Assembly (NCBI RefSeq): GCF_001039355.2
Contig: NW_019775743.1
Coordinates: 161,138-225,137, forward strand
DNA: 64,000 bases
Direction: 5' to 3'
Source of the DNA: Lingula anatina
Lineage: Eukaryota; Brachiopoda; Lingulata; Lingulida; Lingulidae
A program made the translations under genes and the position numbers. The first letter of the stretch is position 1. Every line of letters starts with the position of its first letter. Below the pieces are notes generated by a model, which was not told the origin of the DNA, made no database searches, and saw nothing but the letters and a program-made list of their open reading frames with translations. Below are positions 46,205 through 57,879 of the stretch, one piece after another.

Positions 46205-47348
46205 TGTGTGTGAGAGAGAGAGAAAGAGGGAGACTTACATTATGATTCAATGCCTTCAAAATGTACCTGTCGATCAAGCCAAGTGTATAAACTATTATGG
46301 ATCTAAACGAGGTCAAGATAAACATCTGGTTTTATGGACAGTGTGCCCGTGTAAGGAGCACCAAGATGTCAAATAATGCAGAACCTCTTATAACTTTCAG
46401 CAGAGCGAATTGGATGATGACGTAATTCCCGAAGAATGGCTTGAGGAAATACGAAGAAGAAAGAAACTTGTGTCCGAGGCATGCGAGAAGTTTAAAACTG
46501 TAAAAATACCTCTGACAAAAGAATGGATTGAAGAAAACGGCGACCATCTCATCGTAGAAGACCAGTATAAAATCATTTATTGCCGCGTACCTAAATCTGG
46601 GAACACAAGTTGGAAGCGCTTATTGCTAGCACTGTCTGGTATTATAAACGATACTTCTATGGCTCATGGCAAAAACGGATTAAACCCCCGTGATTCGGTT
46701 GAAAAATATTTGCATACGTTGGATACGCTGTCGTTTTCGGAAGCAAAACAAAAACTTAAGACCCACTTGAAAGTAATGTATCTTAGGCACCCCTTAGAAC
46801 GATTACTTTCTGCATATCGTAATAAGTTGGAAAGAGATCCTTGGACACATGATGGTGTCTCTTCGCAAGTGGTTCCATACGTTATGAAGCACTATCGCGG
46901 TGTAGAACCCATTCTTCCCGTCAGTGTTAGCCAAAGCCGTGGACGGATATCTGGTGTCCTTCCATCTGGAGAAGAGTTCAGTTTTCCAAAAGACAAACCT
47001 CCAAGTTGGGTACCAAAGATTACATTTGAAGAATTCCTTCGTTACGTTGGTGACAATCCAAACTTTCTTAATGGTCATTGGGCGCCCCCAAACGATTTAT
47101 GTCACCCATGCGTCATTCAATATGACGTCATAGGGTATTTTGGGACAATAAGCGAAGATGCAAACAACATTTTGAAACTAGTGCATGCGTACCCAGCATT
47201 CAAATTTCCAAATATGTACCTTAATCCAGAAACAACGTCTGATTTGTTGAACAGATATTATTCAACAGTATCAAAATCGACGTTGCAGAAAATTCGTCCA
47301 ATTTACGCTCTTGATGCAGCAATGTCAGCAGCTAATCTACGTATTTAG
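43335..47348 (+). CDS. carbohydrate sulfotransferase A (Sulfotransfer_2, CHST8-14-like)
   Basis: Exons 43335-43419, 43742-43866 and 46401-47348; 385 residues. Transfers sulfate from PAPS to a glycan hydroxyl, expected in the Golgi lumen. Exon 1 (MRWFLLRRAILGFLCF...) is a type II signal anchor: a basic cap, then ~18 hydrophobic residues. Exon 2 is a short stem. Exon 3 has the 5'-phosphosulfate loop VPKSGNTSWKR (~133-143), the 3'-phosphate site RHPLERLLSAYRNK (~199-212), ITFEEFLRYV and NGHWAPPNDLCHPC with paired cysteines (~304, 307). These are the hallmarks of the HNK-1/chondroitin/dermatan sulfotransferase group. The acceptor of exon 3 is a NAGNAG (ttcagcag), allowing gain or loss of one Gln. 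Substrate cannot be told. B and C are paralogues on the same strand. Confidence 0.92.
43430..43453. repeat. (TC)n microsatellite after exon 1 of gene A
   Basis: About 12 TC units ten bases downstream of the exon-1 donor. The same place in B and C has shorter or broken TC runs. Confidence 0.9.
43575..43775 (+). repeat. 110-bp tandem duplication with a decoy exon-2 acceptor
   Basis: In intron 1 of gene A the sequence around attctag-ggtgtgttgcgcgtgatac (43625-43650) repeats the true exon-2 border attctag-ggcgtcttatgcgtgatac (43735-43760) at a spacing of 110 bp. The decoy holds an acceptor and ~35 bp of exon-like sequence but no donor. Confidence 0.8.
44368..44707. repeat. TTAA-flanked MITE in intron 2 of gene A
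   Basis: Left end agggataataactc and right end gagttattatccct are perfect 14-bp inverted repeats, flanked by TTAA at 44364-44367 and 44708-44711. Length 340 bp, no ORF. It differs in sequence from the TTAA MITE at 22822. Intron 2 of B lacks it. Confidence 0.85.
46165..46233. repeat. (TG)n(AG)n compound microsatellite, gene A intron 2
   Basis: Long TG tract followed by gagagagagaaagaggga, about 170 bp upstream of exon 3. A matching tract sits at the same place in B and C. Confidence 0.95.
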
Positions 47349-47618
47349 TAAAAGAGGCATTTGAAGTTGATTTTTCGCCACAAAAGCCAGCCAAATGCCA
47401 CCAAATCCAAATAGTGTATCTTAGAGGAATATCAAAATATATCACTTAATATTAACTGAAAAATGATCTTTGAAAGTATTTTTCTGCTTGCTTTCTGTGC
47501 TGTAAATCAACGGGGCAGATACCAGTAGATAGGCTAGATAAGTAGGTCAAATTTGCGACACATTTAAATAATGTGCAGTTTATAGCTCTTTTTGGCTCAT
47601 CGTGTGATTAGTTCATTA

Positions 47619-47624
47619 AATAAA
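47619..47624 (+). terminator. polyadenylation signal of gene A
   Basis: AATAAA about 270 bp after the stop codon, in AT-rich DNA. It is the first canonical hexamer downstream. Confidence 0.5.
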
Positions 47625-47883
47625 TTGAATAATTTTTCATCCTTTGGCATGTAAATATTATTTGAATTGTATTAAAAAGCAGTAGAAGGAAAACGCTTTA
47701 TAGGCGTTAATGAGGATTCACGTTCCACAAACGTTCGGTTCAAATGTGCCTTTAAACTGAGTTTGCTTTCTGTTAGCACGTTATTGTATTTAGATTGTCA
47801 ACCATCTAGGGACAGAAGGCCAAGCATGGGGAGAACCTCACAGCAATGCCTGCACTAACTTTTCTTGGTCAACGACCAAAATA

Positions 47884-48024
47884 CGCTGAGTCAATGTCAC
47901 ATTATGACGGCGTTTTGATGTTGCTGGATCAACATTGATTTGATGTTGAGTTTAGGTAGTTCAACGGCGATTCAACGTCCCATCCTGTTTTCAACGTTGA
48001 TCCAATGTCACTATGCCTGCTGGG
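47884..48024 (-). repeat. terminal fragment of the CCCAGCRGGCA element
   Basis: Read on the minus strand, it starts cccagcaggcatagtgac and carries the repeated caacgttgatcc-type words. It matches the left part of the full element at 51738-52374. Comparison with the spacer after gene B (56940-57100) shows it as an insertion between gcctgcactaac and tcaatatcggc. Confidence 0.7.
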
Positions 48025-48188
48025 TCAATATCGGCATTATAAATGGATAAATAAATACGGAATTTAAAAGAACATATATCTTGTTATATATCTTAAATGA
48101 AACTGGTTTTATTATCTGAAACTAAAATGGATGTAAATATTGCTGTTTGCAGAAAAAACAGAAAAGCAGCAAACACATAAATAGGCCT

Positions 48189-48338
48189 ACACACACTTTA
48201 TATGTACATCTACACATATACCCACACTTTATATACATCTACACATATACCCACACTTTATATACATCTACACATATACACACACTTTATATACATCTAC
48301 ACATATACCCACACTTTATATACATCTACACATATACT
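48189..48338. repeat. 29-bp minisatellite, about five copies
   Basis: Unit tatacatctacacatatac-ccacactt recurs with a period of 29 bp (acacatata at 48241, 48270 and 48299). One unit has a variant tatgtacatct. There are no unique spacers between units. Confidence 0.9.
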
Positions 48339-48339
48339 G

Positions 48340-48976
48340 AGTACGACAATGAATAGGAAGCCTTATAAAATAAAGGCGCCATGAATTAATAAATTTTAGT
48401 TTTCATTCCGTGTTTGATTGTCCTATTTTTTCCCCAAGACCCGTGCATGCTGATCAAACGTTGATTTCCTATTAATTATTAAAGGAAAGGTCATTGACGT
48501 TTTTATTCTATTTTTTTTTTTAATTATGGATATAATTTTATCACAATGCCTGAATTGATACTGAGTCATGATTATTTCCAACTTGCCAAGTTTCATCCAG
48601 ATCAGATGATAATTGGCAATATTGTAGAGTTTTAAACAGTCATTAAGATAGACTTCTGCGAAAGAGGGTTCATGACTGAATGGAATGTTAGTCTCATTTC
48701 AATTGTTAACAGCAGTTTCCACGTCTATATAAGGGCAGGAACCACCAAATAATTTTCATTTGACGACCATACTATGAAATATTTATGAAACTGCCTGAAC
48801 AAATAATTTGATGAAATATTCCTTATCCCATAACATAACTCCTAAAGACACAAAAATACACTGTTGAAGTACTACTTTTTTCACCGTCAGTACGTGGACA
48901 CGTGCAGCCTCACCACTGCACCTCTCATTGTCAGTATAGCTCATTCCGCCAGAGGCCCCACACTGCACGACACCTG
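48340..48976. other. spacer after gene A, no feature seen
   Basis: AT-rich with no coding signal. Confidence 0.5.
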
Positions 48977-51020
48977 CACTGTGAAAACAGTGTTCAGCTC
49001 CTTAACACATTTCTAAGCGCCTGTTTTGTCTCATTTTTTCGACGCATTTAGCTCCTAAGCACATTTAGCTCCTTAACATGCTATAACATGCTACACGCTT
49101 TTAGACCAAATGACGCGTTTGACGCCTAACAAATGTAGGGTGTAGTTGTTAACTTTTAGGCGTTAAGGGTTTCAACTGTTTTAGTCACACACACACAAAG
49201 TCACGGCCACCTTTAACTGCTATAGCTTTATCTATCTGTAACAGTGTACCGTGAACTGTCAACATCGTTGACTTCCCACCATCATATTTACAGCTGGATT
49301 GATCCATCCTTGTGTTAGCTTAACTTGCGAGGGAGTTTATTAGAGTGTATTTCTGAAAAACAAGATAGGAAAATTCAGTAGTTCAATAAAGATACTAAAC
49401 AACAGTCATTTTATTTTAAAACACCTTTTTTTCATATTTTGATAAAATGCGTTACGGTAGTGATGTCTATTTATATTTTCCGGAAGTAATGAACAATAGA
49501 ACATCAGAATGATGGTGGGGTATTCATTATAATAGTCAAATTAAACTTTCATCACATGCTGGTTATTTCAGTACCGATAGTCCGAATATTCTACAATTCG
49601 CACCGCTCTAGTCGCCGACTAACCCCAAACCCATTTTGGAATTAACCGCTAACTGTGGTTCAAACAGCATAAGACGTGTTTTGGTTAATTATAAAAAAGG
49701 TTTTCAAAACATTATACGATGTTTTTCCAGAATGTTATAAAAACGCTGATACAACTCCACAAAATTTAATTTTGTAGATACGGTCTTCGAATCTTTCTAC
49801 AAATTATAACGTTACTATGCATCATTTTGCATGGAGTTAAAAATACCCATAAATTAATATTCTTCTTGAATGTTCTTCTATACCATTACCAGCATGTAAC
49901 CTGATAATGTCGTAAAGACGTTATTTGTTATTTAGATTATTACTTAAAGGTACATATGAACCGAGCATCGGTGGAGCGTGGGTTGCCAGTAACACATATA
50001 AACCACTTCTACTAGATTCTTATACGACTCAAATAAAGTCGACATGCCAAAGGATAAACTAAATAAATCACTCGATCAGCTATAAAAGAGCTTTAGACTG
50101 TTCTTTAAATGTTTGGTCAGAAATTTAACCTACTTATGTGACCTACTTTTCTGCCCCATGTACAGGATATATACAGGATAGTAAGCTAGCAGAAAAATCC
50201 AATCAAATATCATTTTTCGGGTAATATTAAACAATACCTTCTGGCAATTTTCTTAATTATACTGTCTGAAACTATATGCTGGCATTTGGTTGGTTTTTGT
50301 GGTAAAAAATTGACTTTGTATGCATCTTTAATAGGCCTATTTTAAATAAGCACACGGTACTGCAAGGATGGACACAAAGCGTTCGAGCAGGCTGCTCCAC
50401 GCCTTCAACAGCTCAACACGTTTACAAGGGAAAGTGTTAAGCCAAATTGTAGAGCCTTGTAATAAACTTATGGGACCGGTGAAACTAATCACATAGCTAA
50501 AAGTGCGACACTTCTAAGCATGTCAAACATTTTTATTTCTTCTGAAAGAAGCTTGAAAAACTAAACGTGTTGTTCAGCTACCCTCTACCAGGGCGACAGA
50601 TTGATTTTTCACAGATATTCACAGATATGTCTCTAGATAAGAAGACAGTCATTTGGTCTGATGTCGCCTCAGCAAAAAATGTCCACAATAACTGCGGCCC
50701 TGGTAGAGGGTATTGTTCAGCAATTTGTTTAGTAATTCCACACCTATAGCAGTTCCATATGTTTAGCAGCCTCACTAGCTTAACAGGGGAACTGCTTAGC
50801 CAATGTCCTTATAGCTTGTGATAGACTTATTATAGATTCATATACCGGTGAAGCTAAACACATAGCTAAACGTGTAACACTGCCAACGTGTCTAGCTTTT
50901 TCTTATGTGAAACGCTTGAAAAGCTTTATGTGTTTAGCTTTTACACATATTTCTAAATACGTTAAGGTGCCTAATACGTGTGTTGTATGTATTTAAATGC
51001 TAAACACTGTTTTTACAGTG
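48977..51020. mobile_element. ~2-kb non-autonomous element with CACTGT termini
   Basis: cactgtgaaaacagtgttcagc at 48977 pairs with gctaaacactgtttttacagtg at 50999-51020 (22-bp inverted repeats, two mismatches). No transposase is found inside. The right half carries two diverged direct copies of a ~190-bp block (about 50395-50580 and 50755-50945) with repeated gctaaacacatagctaaacg-like words. CACTG starts fit CACTA/Chapaev-like or hAT elements, but no target duplication decides it. Confidence 0.55.
50579..50712. mobile_element. 134-bp Mutator-like MITE with perfect 9-bp target duplication
   Basis: Perfect 16-bp inverted ends taccctctaccagggc / gccctggtagagggta. The same 9 bp, ttgttcagc, flanks it at 50570-50578 and 50713-50721. 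A 9-bp duplication is characteristic of Mutator-like elements. It is nested inside the larger element at 48977-51020, whose paralogous repeat shows ttgttcagc-like sequence without the insert. Confidence 0.85.
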
Positions 51021-51210
51021 TGTGCCTGGTCCTGAAAAAGAAATAGGTAGTATATGTAGTTTACACCTTGAACTGCTAGTTGACACCAAAACTAACTCTA
51101 GCAAAAAACAAGAAATATCAGGAAAAAATTGGAAAAATCACTAACTTATCTCACAGCATTACATTCGTATAACAGTCCGCGACTGGTCCATTTGGTGGAT
51201 TCTGACCTTT

Positions 51211-51737
51211 ACTAAGCTGTTAGTGCAACAAAAGAATGTTTTAATTTCCTAGTGTAATTTTTAAGTTAAAAGAGAAACAACGTAGATTTATAACAATGAA
51301 CTGATGTCAGAGTGTATAAAAGTTCATGAACCACCAGTCAGCATCACAGCTGGTTTCATAAATAATTGTACAGGTAAAGTCTCAAATGTCCACCACTATC
51401 GCTTATTCAATGGATTGCACAATAAAGGTACAATTTAACTACAGGTGGATCATTGATAGATCATTATATTATATTTTTGTTTCTCAAAACATCATTTTAG
51501 ATACAGGTGTTAGCTAGTAAGCCACAGTTAAATTGTTAACCACTGTCATCAATTTGTTTCCACATCTGTAAGTCATCTGTTAGTGCAACAAAAGAATGTG
51601 TTTTTATAACCTCATGTTATTTAAGCCAATGGATGACTACAAGCCCTAACACCGTAGATTTATTTGAATTTACTGATATCAGAGTGTTTCAAAGTAGATA
51701 AGCCACCTGTAAGCATCACAACTGGACTCAGAAATAA
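51211..51737. repeat. diverged ~366-bp direct repeat
   Basis: ctgttagtgcaacaaaagaatg at 51218 recurs near 51579. Later words (agcatcaca-ctgg, aaataattgt, taaag-ctcaa) follow in the same order. The second copy is split by the element at 51738. A third partial version is at 57130-57240. Confidence 0.65.
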
Positions 51738-52374
51738 CCCAGCAGGCATAGTGACGTTGGATCAACGTTGAAAACGGGTTGATACGTTGAACTACCGTTG
51801 GTCTACCTAAATTCAACGTAAAATCAACGTTGATCCAGCCACGTCAAAACACCGTCATAATGTGACGTTGACTCAACCTTGTATTTTGGTCATTGACTCA
51901 ACGTTGTTGTTTGGTCGTCGTGATGCAAGACATGGATTGTAATTTAAAATATTAATTATTGAAAATATGATACTTTGTTTATCAATACTGTAACTAACTT
52001 TATCAAAATATTTAAAAGTGTTTTAAAGTAAAAGTGACAGTTGTTTTGTGTATTTCGTGAACTAGTGAATTTTCTTAACTTGTTATTCAAAAATACATTC
52101 CAATAAATTTCCTTGTAAGGTCAGCTAACTCTAGAATGAATAAGTCGCTGTAAATGTGATGGAGAGAAGTTAAAAAATTTAACAGTTGTCAGTACCCTGT
52201 TATAGATAGACAGGTTGAGGTGACTGTGATTTTGTTATATATATGTATATAATTATTTTCAATGTTGTTATCTGACGTTGATCCAACTTTCAAAACCAAC
52301 GTTTATCCAACATCTTATCAACGTTATGGTTCAAATTTGTTTCAACGTTAAAACAACATAATTTGCCCGCTGGG
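51738..52374 (+). mobile_element. CCCAGCRGGCA element, 637 bp
   Basis: Starts cccagcaggca, ends tgcccgctggg, 11-bp inverted repeats with one mismatch. Near both ends are many caacgtt/gttgatcca words. The spacer after gene B has the uninterrupted site (gaaataattgtc at about 57134), while here gaaataa and aattgtc flank the element, giving a 2-bp AA duplication. No ORF. Confidence 0.8.
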
Positions 52375-52799
52375 AATTGTCTAGATAAAGGCTCAATTAT
52401 ACAGCACTGTCTCTTATTCCTTTGACTTCATGCAAATAGTACATTTAAACTACTGGTGGTTTAGTTAATATTTGACAGATCATTTTAAGCATCAGTTACG
52501 CAAAACATCTAATTAGACCCCTAGATTTTGTTGCAAGCATCATTATTTCATAAATTCAAGCTGTATCATTGCAGATTAAAAATTCATCCCTACATGTGCA
52601 AAAGAATGATCACACGCCATTACATTACATTACATTGCACACTTCCTGTGGATTTTAATGGATTTATAATTATGGTCCCTGTAAATGAATGGGTTCTTTT
52701 CATTACAGATTGTGTTTAATACAAAAACGTTCATAATTTTTCACGTTACACTCAATTTCGATTTTTTACACAAATTTCTTTACTGCGCCTAGGATCCAG
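52375..52799. other. spacer, no gene
   Basis: Shares its first ~100 bp with 57134-57240. It has a short attacattacattacatt run near 52621 and no coding signal. Confidence 0.5.
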
Positions 52800-53410
52800 T
52801 AATTCATATCAATAGAGGGAGTGCTCCCCACGTGCACGATAACGGATAGGCAGCAGGACACTCTGGCTTATAGTGCCACCAATCTTTGCTTTGGGATACA
52901 AAGCAGGGCTTTTGGTGGGTTGGATTGTGAGTAGAATGTTGTTGTCGTTTATAAAATCTCTTACCAAGCGATTTGGGGTAGCATTATCTTGCTGCAAGCG
53001 AAAGTTGCCATAGAATATTGCACGTGCAAATAGGATCTAATGATTTTGTTAGATATTTCTGTACGCCACGGCTTTAAAGTTTTCTTCCAGAAGAACCGAT
53101 TGGCTGGCCCCAATGGAACAAAAACACCACAAACATGGACAGAACCGCCCCCTGCAGCCTTATTTCTTGTACATTTTGTAAGCTATTTTGTCAGCACACC
53201 GTTTTTGTAATGTTTCGTTTATCTTTTTCACTGCTAAACGTTGAGGAAAACAAACATTTTTGACCATAATCGGCCCATATTATTTCGCCAGCTTTGGTCT
53301 AGATCAGTGATTCATTGTTATCCTTTCACATAACGGATTGATGAAATGGACAGATTCGCTTTGAATTCGAACCCGATCGAGATACTCAGATAGGTTGACT
53401 TGTTTAATGT
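52800..53410 (-). pseudogene. Tc1/mariner transposase remnant
   Basis: The minus strand gives LQQDNATPNRLVRDFINDN, then TIQPTKSPALYP. This is the catalytic block QDNA-x-PH...SPDLNP of Tc1/mariner transposases, with the last residues eroded. Further upstream, shifted frames give WADYGQK, GAVLSMFVVF and similar fragments. Stops and frame changes throughout show it is dead. Its upstream end (ataacggattgatgaaatgg) is also present at 57480-57560. Confidence 0.65.
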
Positions 53411-54252
53411 AGTTGTTCTTTTTTAAATAATTCATTTAAAGTCTAAAATCCATCTTTGTTCAATTGATTTTTCAATTGGAAGATAAAATATACGATTTAA
53501 GTTAAAGTAAAACAATTAAACAAAAATTAAGTGAAAACACCGCCAATTCCACAGGTATATATCAGGGGTTTAGTCACATGGCATTTTAAGGTCACGCATT
53601 GAAAATCGCAAAAGAAACCAAAACAAAACTGCATTACTTCAAATACAATAATCTAAAATGCTGTTATTCACACTTGCCCTGCGTTTAAAAGGATGTCAGT
53701 TTTTCACTCTGGTGGGAAAAGTGCCATAAAACGGATTTTCCTGGTGTTATCGGCAATTTCATCATATTTTACAATTGTCAACGGATATTCAGAATTAGTG
53801 GATTGGTCTTTTCAAGTGTTGTGTCATAAGAGGTTATTACGGAAGGTAGCCTTCTATGAAGGTCCACGCAGTCATTGACTGAGTTTCGTTCAATGATTAT
53901 CTTTATTTCTTTGCAAAACATTTTAAGATGTGTTCACTAATCATTTAACAGGATTCTCACTGGTTTGAAAAGCTTAATTTATCTAATTCAATGAAGAAGA
54001 TTCAAAGTAAAACAATGAGAAAGTTAATATTGATGGCATGGAATGTATTGTAGATTCCATTTAATATATAGATATCAGGCCACAAATATGTAATTTTGTA
54101 TAACACAAATGAACCATTTACTGTCCCGCATGGAAAGTAAAAATAGTAATCATGAAATAATTTAATAATCGTATGATGAAATGGCTGTGGTGCATTTCCT
54201 TCATCAGGTAGTTGGCTTTTCGATCAAAACATTAGGAAGACGACTTCCCAAG

Positions 54253-56590
54253 ATGAGGTGGAGTTTGCGCCGTCGTGTGGTCCTGGGTTTCCTTTGCTTT
54301 GGTTTTTGTCTTTTTGTCGTCTCATTCAATGTGAGAGGTAAGACCCCCTTTCGCGGCGGCTCTCTCTCTCTCCTACTTGTACAAAAAATCAAATATTGTC
54401 TTGTCCATACGAATAATTAACATTCCGAGGAATATGTTAAGGCAACAATTTGATCACTTTTCATTAGCTAGGGCGGAAAATGTAACAATCAGCCCTTTAC
54501 GGTCTGAAACATAAAATTTTATATTTTAAGCGACACTTAATGAATTCTAGGGCGTCTTCCACGCAATACTTATCACCGTAAGGTTGAGAAAAGGGTAGAC
54601 CAGCTCGAGGCGACGACGATACCTATAGAAGACATAATGGCAATGATGGGAAATGGACAGAGTGAAAATGACCAGGTAAGAAATCAGTGTAAAAATACCT
54701 ATGCACCAAAGTTGACAATTTTTGTACATTGTGAACATTATACAATTAGTAGATTAGTGGGAAAAAGTCTTTTATATGTATTAAAACTGTGAAATCAAAT
54801 ATTTCAAGTTCAACTATAACTGAAAATCTCTCTTGCAAATATTGATAAACAAAAATAAAAGATAAACATGTAAAATAATTTTCAATATTAATACAATGTA
54901 CAAGCGATATCTATAGTAACGATAACTAAGGCAGCATTAGGGCAAGTGCAGGCTCGAGAAGAAAATGTTTTGCTAGGGGCGGGGCCCGCGGGAAACATTT
55001 TCTTTAAGGAGCTTAATTTGGCCACATTTCCCAAAAAAATAAACACATCTTGTTATAGCATTGACAATTAGCTGTTATCATACCAAGGGTATGGGGTATG
55101 TGGCACACATACTTATTCACCAACCGTTTTGACCAACGTAACGTGATGTTGTCCTTTACAAATTTCAATTAATTCCCATTCCCATTTTCCTGGAGTGGAA
55201 TTTTTAGTACAATATTTTTTTTTTGTTAAAAGTATAAAAGAAATGACACAAATCTCTGTGAGTGATTTCACTTTCCTTCACCCACCCATCAGAGGGTGCA
55301 TGGAATTTCGATTCCAAGTCAACGTCATTTATGGAAACTAGTACGTGAAACCCAGTAACAATCATACATGTAGGTGTCCGCGCACACACGTGTGTGTGAT
55401 TGTGAGTGTGTGTGCGTGTGCGTGTGTGTGTGTGTGTATGTGTGAGAGAGAGATAGACGGAGAGAAAGAACATTACTGCATTAAGATTCAGTGTCTCCAA
55501 AATATACCTGTGGTCAAACCAAGTTTAAAAACTACGGTTGATCTAAATTATGTCAAGATAAACATCTCGTATTATGGACAAAGTGTGCCAGCGTAAGGAG
55601 CACCAAGATGTCAAATAATGCAGAGCCTCTTATTACTTTCAGCAGAGCGGATTGGATGATGACGTAATTCCCGAAGAATGGCGCGAGGAAATACGAAGGA
55701 GAAAGAAACTTGTGTCCGAGGCATGCGAGAAGTATAAATCTGTAAAAATACCTTTGACAAAAGAGTGGATTAAAGAAAACGGCGACCATCTCATCGTAGA
55801 AGACCAGTATAAAATCATATATTGCCGCGTACCTAAATCTGGGAACACAAGTTGGAAGCGCTTATTGCTAGCACTGTCTGGCATTATAAACGATACTTCT
55901 GTAGCTCATGGCAAAAACGGATTTAATCCACGTGATTCGGTTGAAAAATATTTGCATACGTTGGATATGCTGTCGTTTTCGGAAGCAAAACAAAAACTTG
56001 AGACCCACTTGAAAGTTATGTATCTTAGGCACCCCTTAGAACGATTACTTTCTGCATATCGTAATAAGTTGGAAAGAAATCCTTTAATGCATGCCGATGT
56101 CTCTTCGCAAGTGGTTCCCTATGTTATGAAACACTATCGCGGTGTAGAACCCATTCTTCCTGTCAGTGTGAGCCAACGCCGTGGACGGATATCTGGTGTC
56201 TTTCCATCTGGAAAAGAGTTCAGTTTTCCAAAAGACGAACCACCAAGTTGGGTACCAAAAATAACATTTGAAGAATTCCTTCGTTATGTTGGTGACAATC
56301 AAAACTTTCTTAATGGTCATTGGGCGCCTCCAAACGATTTATGTCACCCATGCGTCATTCAATATGACGTCATAGGGTATTTTGGGACAATAAGCGAGGA
56401 TGCTAACAATATCTTGAAACTAGTGCATGCATACCCAGCATTCAAATTTCCAAATATGTTCCTTAATCCAGAAACAACGTCTAATTTGGTGAATAGATAT
56501 TATTCAACAGTATCAAAATCGACGTTGCAGAAAATTCGTCCAATTTACGCACTTGATGCAGCAATGTCAGCAGCTAATTTACGTATTTAG
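54253..56590 (+). CDS. carbohydrate sulfotransferase B
   Basis: Exons 54253-54337, 54551-54675 and 55643-56590, the same lengths as in A and C (85, 125, 948 nt); 385 residues. The exon-1 anchor differs from A and C (MRWSLRRRVVLGFLCFGFCL). The stem has RLPRNTYHRKVEKRVDQLEA. The catalytic exon keeps VPKSGNTSWKR, RHPLERLLSAYRNK and HWAPPNDLCHPC. The local stretch ERNPLMHADVSS is unlike A (ERDPWTHDGVSS) and C (ENNPWTHEGVSS), and C-terminal NLVNRYYSTVSK is close to the others. Intron 2 is the shortest (967 bp), with no TE insertions. NAGNAG acceptor (tttcagcag) as in A. All catalytic motifs are intact, so the enzyme is probably active. Confidence 0.92.
55388..55455. repeat. (TG)n(AG)n microsatellite, gene B intron 2
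   Basis: Interrupted TG tract followed by gagagagagatag, about 190 bp upstream of exon 3; the counterpart of tracts in A and C. Confidence 0.9.
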
Positions 56591-57879
56591 TTAAAGATGA
56601 ATAAGACGTTTTTTGCCACAAAAGCCAACCAAATGCCACTACATCCAAATAGTGTAATTGGGAGGATTTTTTTGCTTGCTTTCTGCGCTGTATATAAATG
56701 GGGCAGATAAATAGGCTAGATAAGTAGGTCAAATTTACGAAAAATTTATTGAAGATGCAGTTAATAGGTCTTTTGTGGCTAGTCGTTTCATTACCTTTGT
56801 AGATCATAGTCGCTTGCCGCGCCCTTTTTCACTCCCTCTTTTGTATCTGACCTTTAAACTGAGTTTGCGTTCTGTTAGCACTTTATTGAAATTAGATTAG
56901 CAACCATCCAGGGACAAAGGGCCAAACATAGGTAGAACTTCAGAGCTATGCCTGCACTAACGACTGCTATGCCCATATTGATGGCGATGACAATTTTCCG
57001 GTAATTTGGCGTCCTTAATAAGGTGGGAGCAACAAAGTGGCGGGACTTATGAGGCTTCGGGAGTTGGGTACGACTTTGGCCTCAATATCGGCATTATTAA
57101 TGGATAAATACATGTAAATACGGAATTCAACTGGAAATAATTGTCCAGATAAAGGCTCAAATTTCCAGTACTGTCTCTTATTCCTTTGATTTCATGCAAA
57201 AGGTAGACTAAAACTAATGGTGGTTAAGTTAATTATTTGATAGATCATTTATATTTTTAACACCTGTTACTCAAAACATATAATTAAATCCATAGATTTT
57301 GTTCCTAGCATCATATTTTCTTAAATGCACAGTAGCTGTATCATTGCAGATCGAAAATGTTTAATCCATTCGCTGTTATATTTAGAAAAAATAATCATTG
57401 ACCATTACCATCTCATATTGGTCTTCACTCTTGGGTCTAGAACGTCAACATTTGCTCATCGTGTTTGTTGAGGTTCATTGTTATCCTCTCACATAACGGA
57501 TTGATGAAATGGACAGATTCGCTCTGAATACGAACCCGATCGAGATACTTATATAGGTTGCCTTGTCTGATGTAGTTCTTCTTTTCTTCTTTATTTAAAG
57601 CCTTATGTTCAACTTTTCAATATGAAGATAAAATATACGATTAAAGCTAAAGTAAAGGAAAATGATTAAACAAAAAGATCTTAATTAAGTGTAAACACCG
57701 CTAATTATATACAGTATATCAGGTAACGTGGAGAGTAAGAAAATGTAACTAGTACAGGGCTTTAGTCACATAGCATTTCAAGGTAACTCTTTGAAAATAC
57801 CAATATGAAAAATATGAAAATTTCACTAAGAAACCAAAACAAATCTGCATTACTTCAAGAATAATAATCCACTAAAACT
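56591..57879. other. spacer after gene B
   Basis: Begins with 3' flanking sequence similar to that of C. It contains the empty site of the CCCAGCRGGCA element (57134) and ~90 bp shared with the end of the Tc1 remnant (57475-57565). No gene seen. Confidence 0.55.

Noticed and set aside
46152-46376. Plus-strand ORF over the TG tract in intron 2 of gene A
   Set aside because: Half of it is Cys/Val dipeptide from the microsatellite.
48189-48338. CRISPR-like regular repeat
   Set aside because: A 29-bp unit repeats head to tail with no unique spacers, and the genome is eukaryotic; it is a minisatellite.
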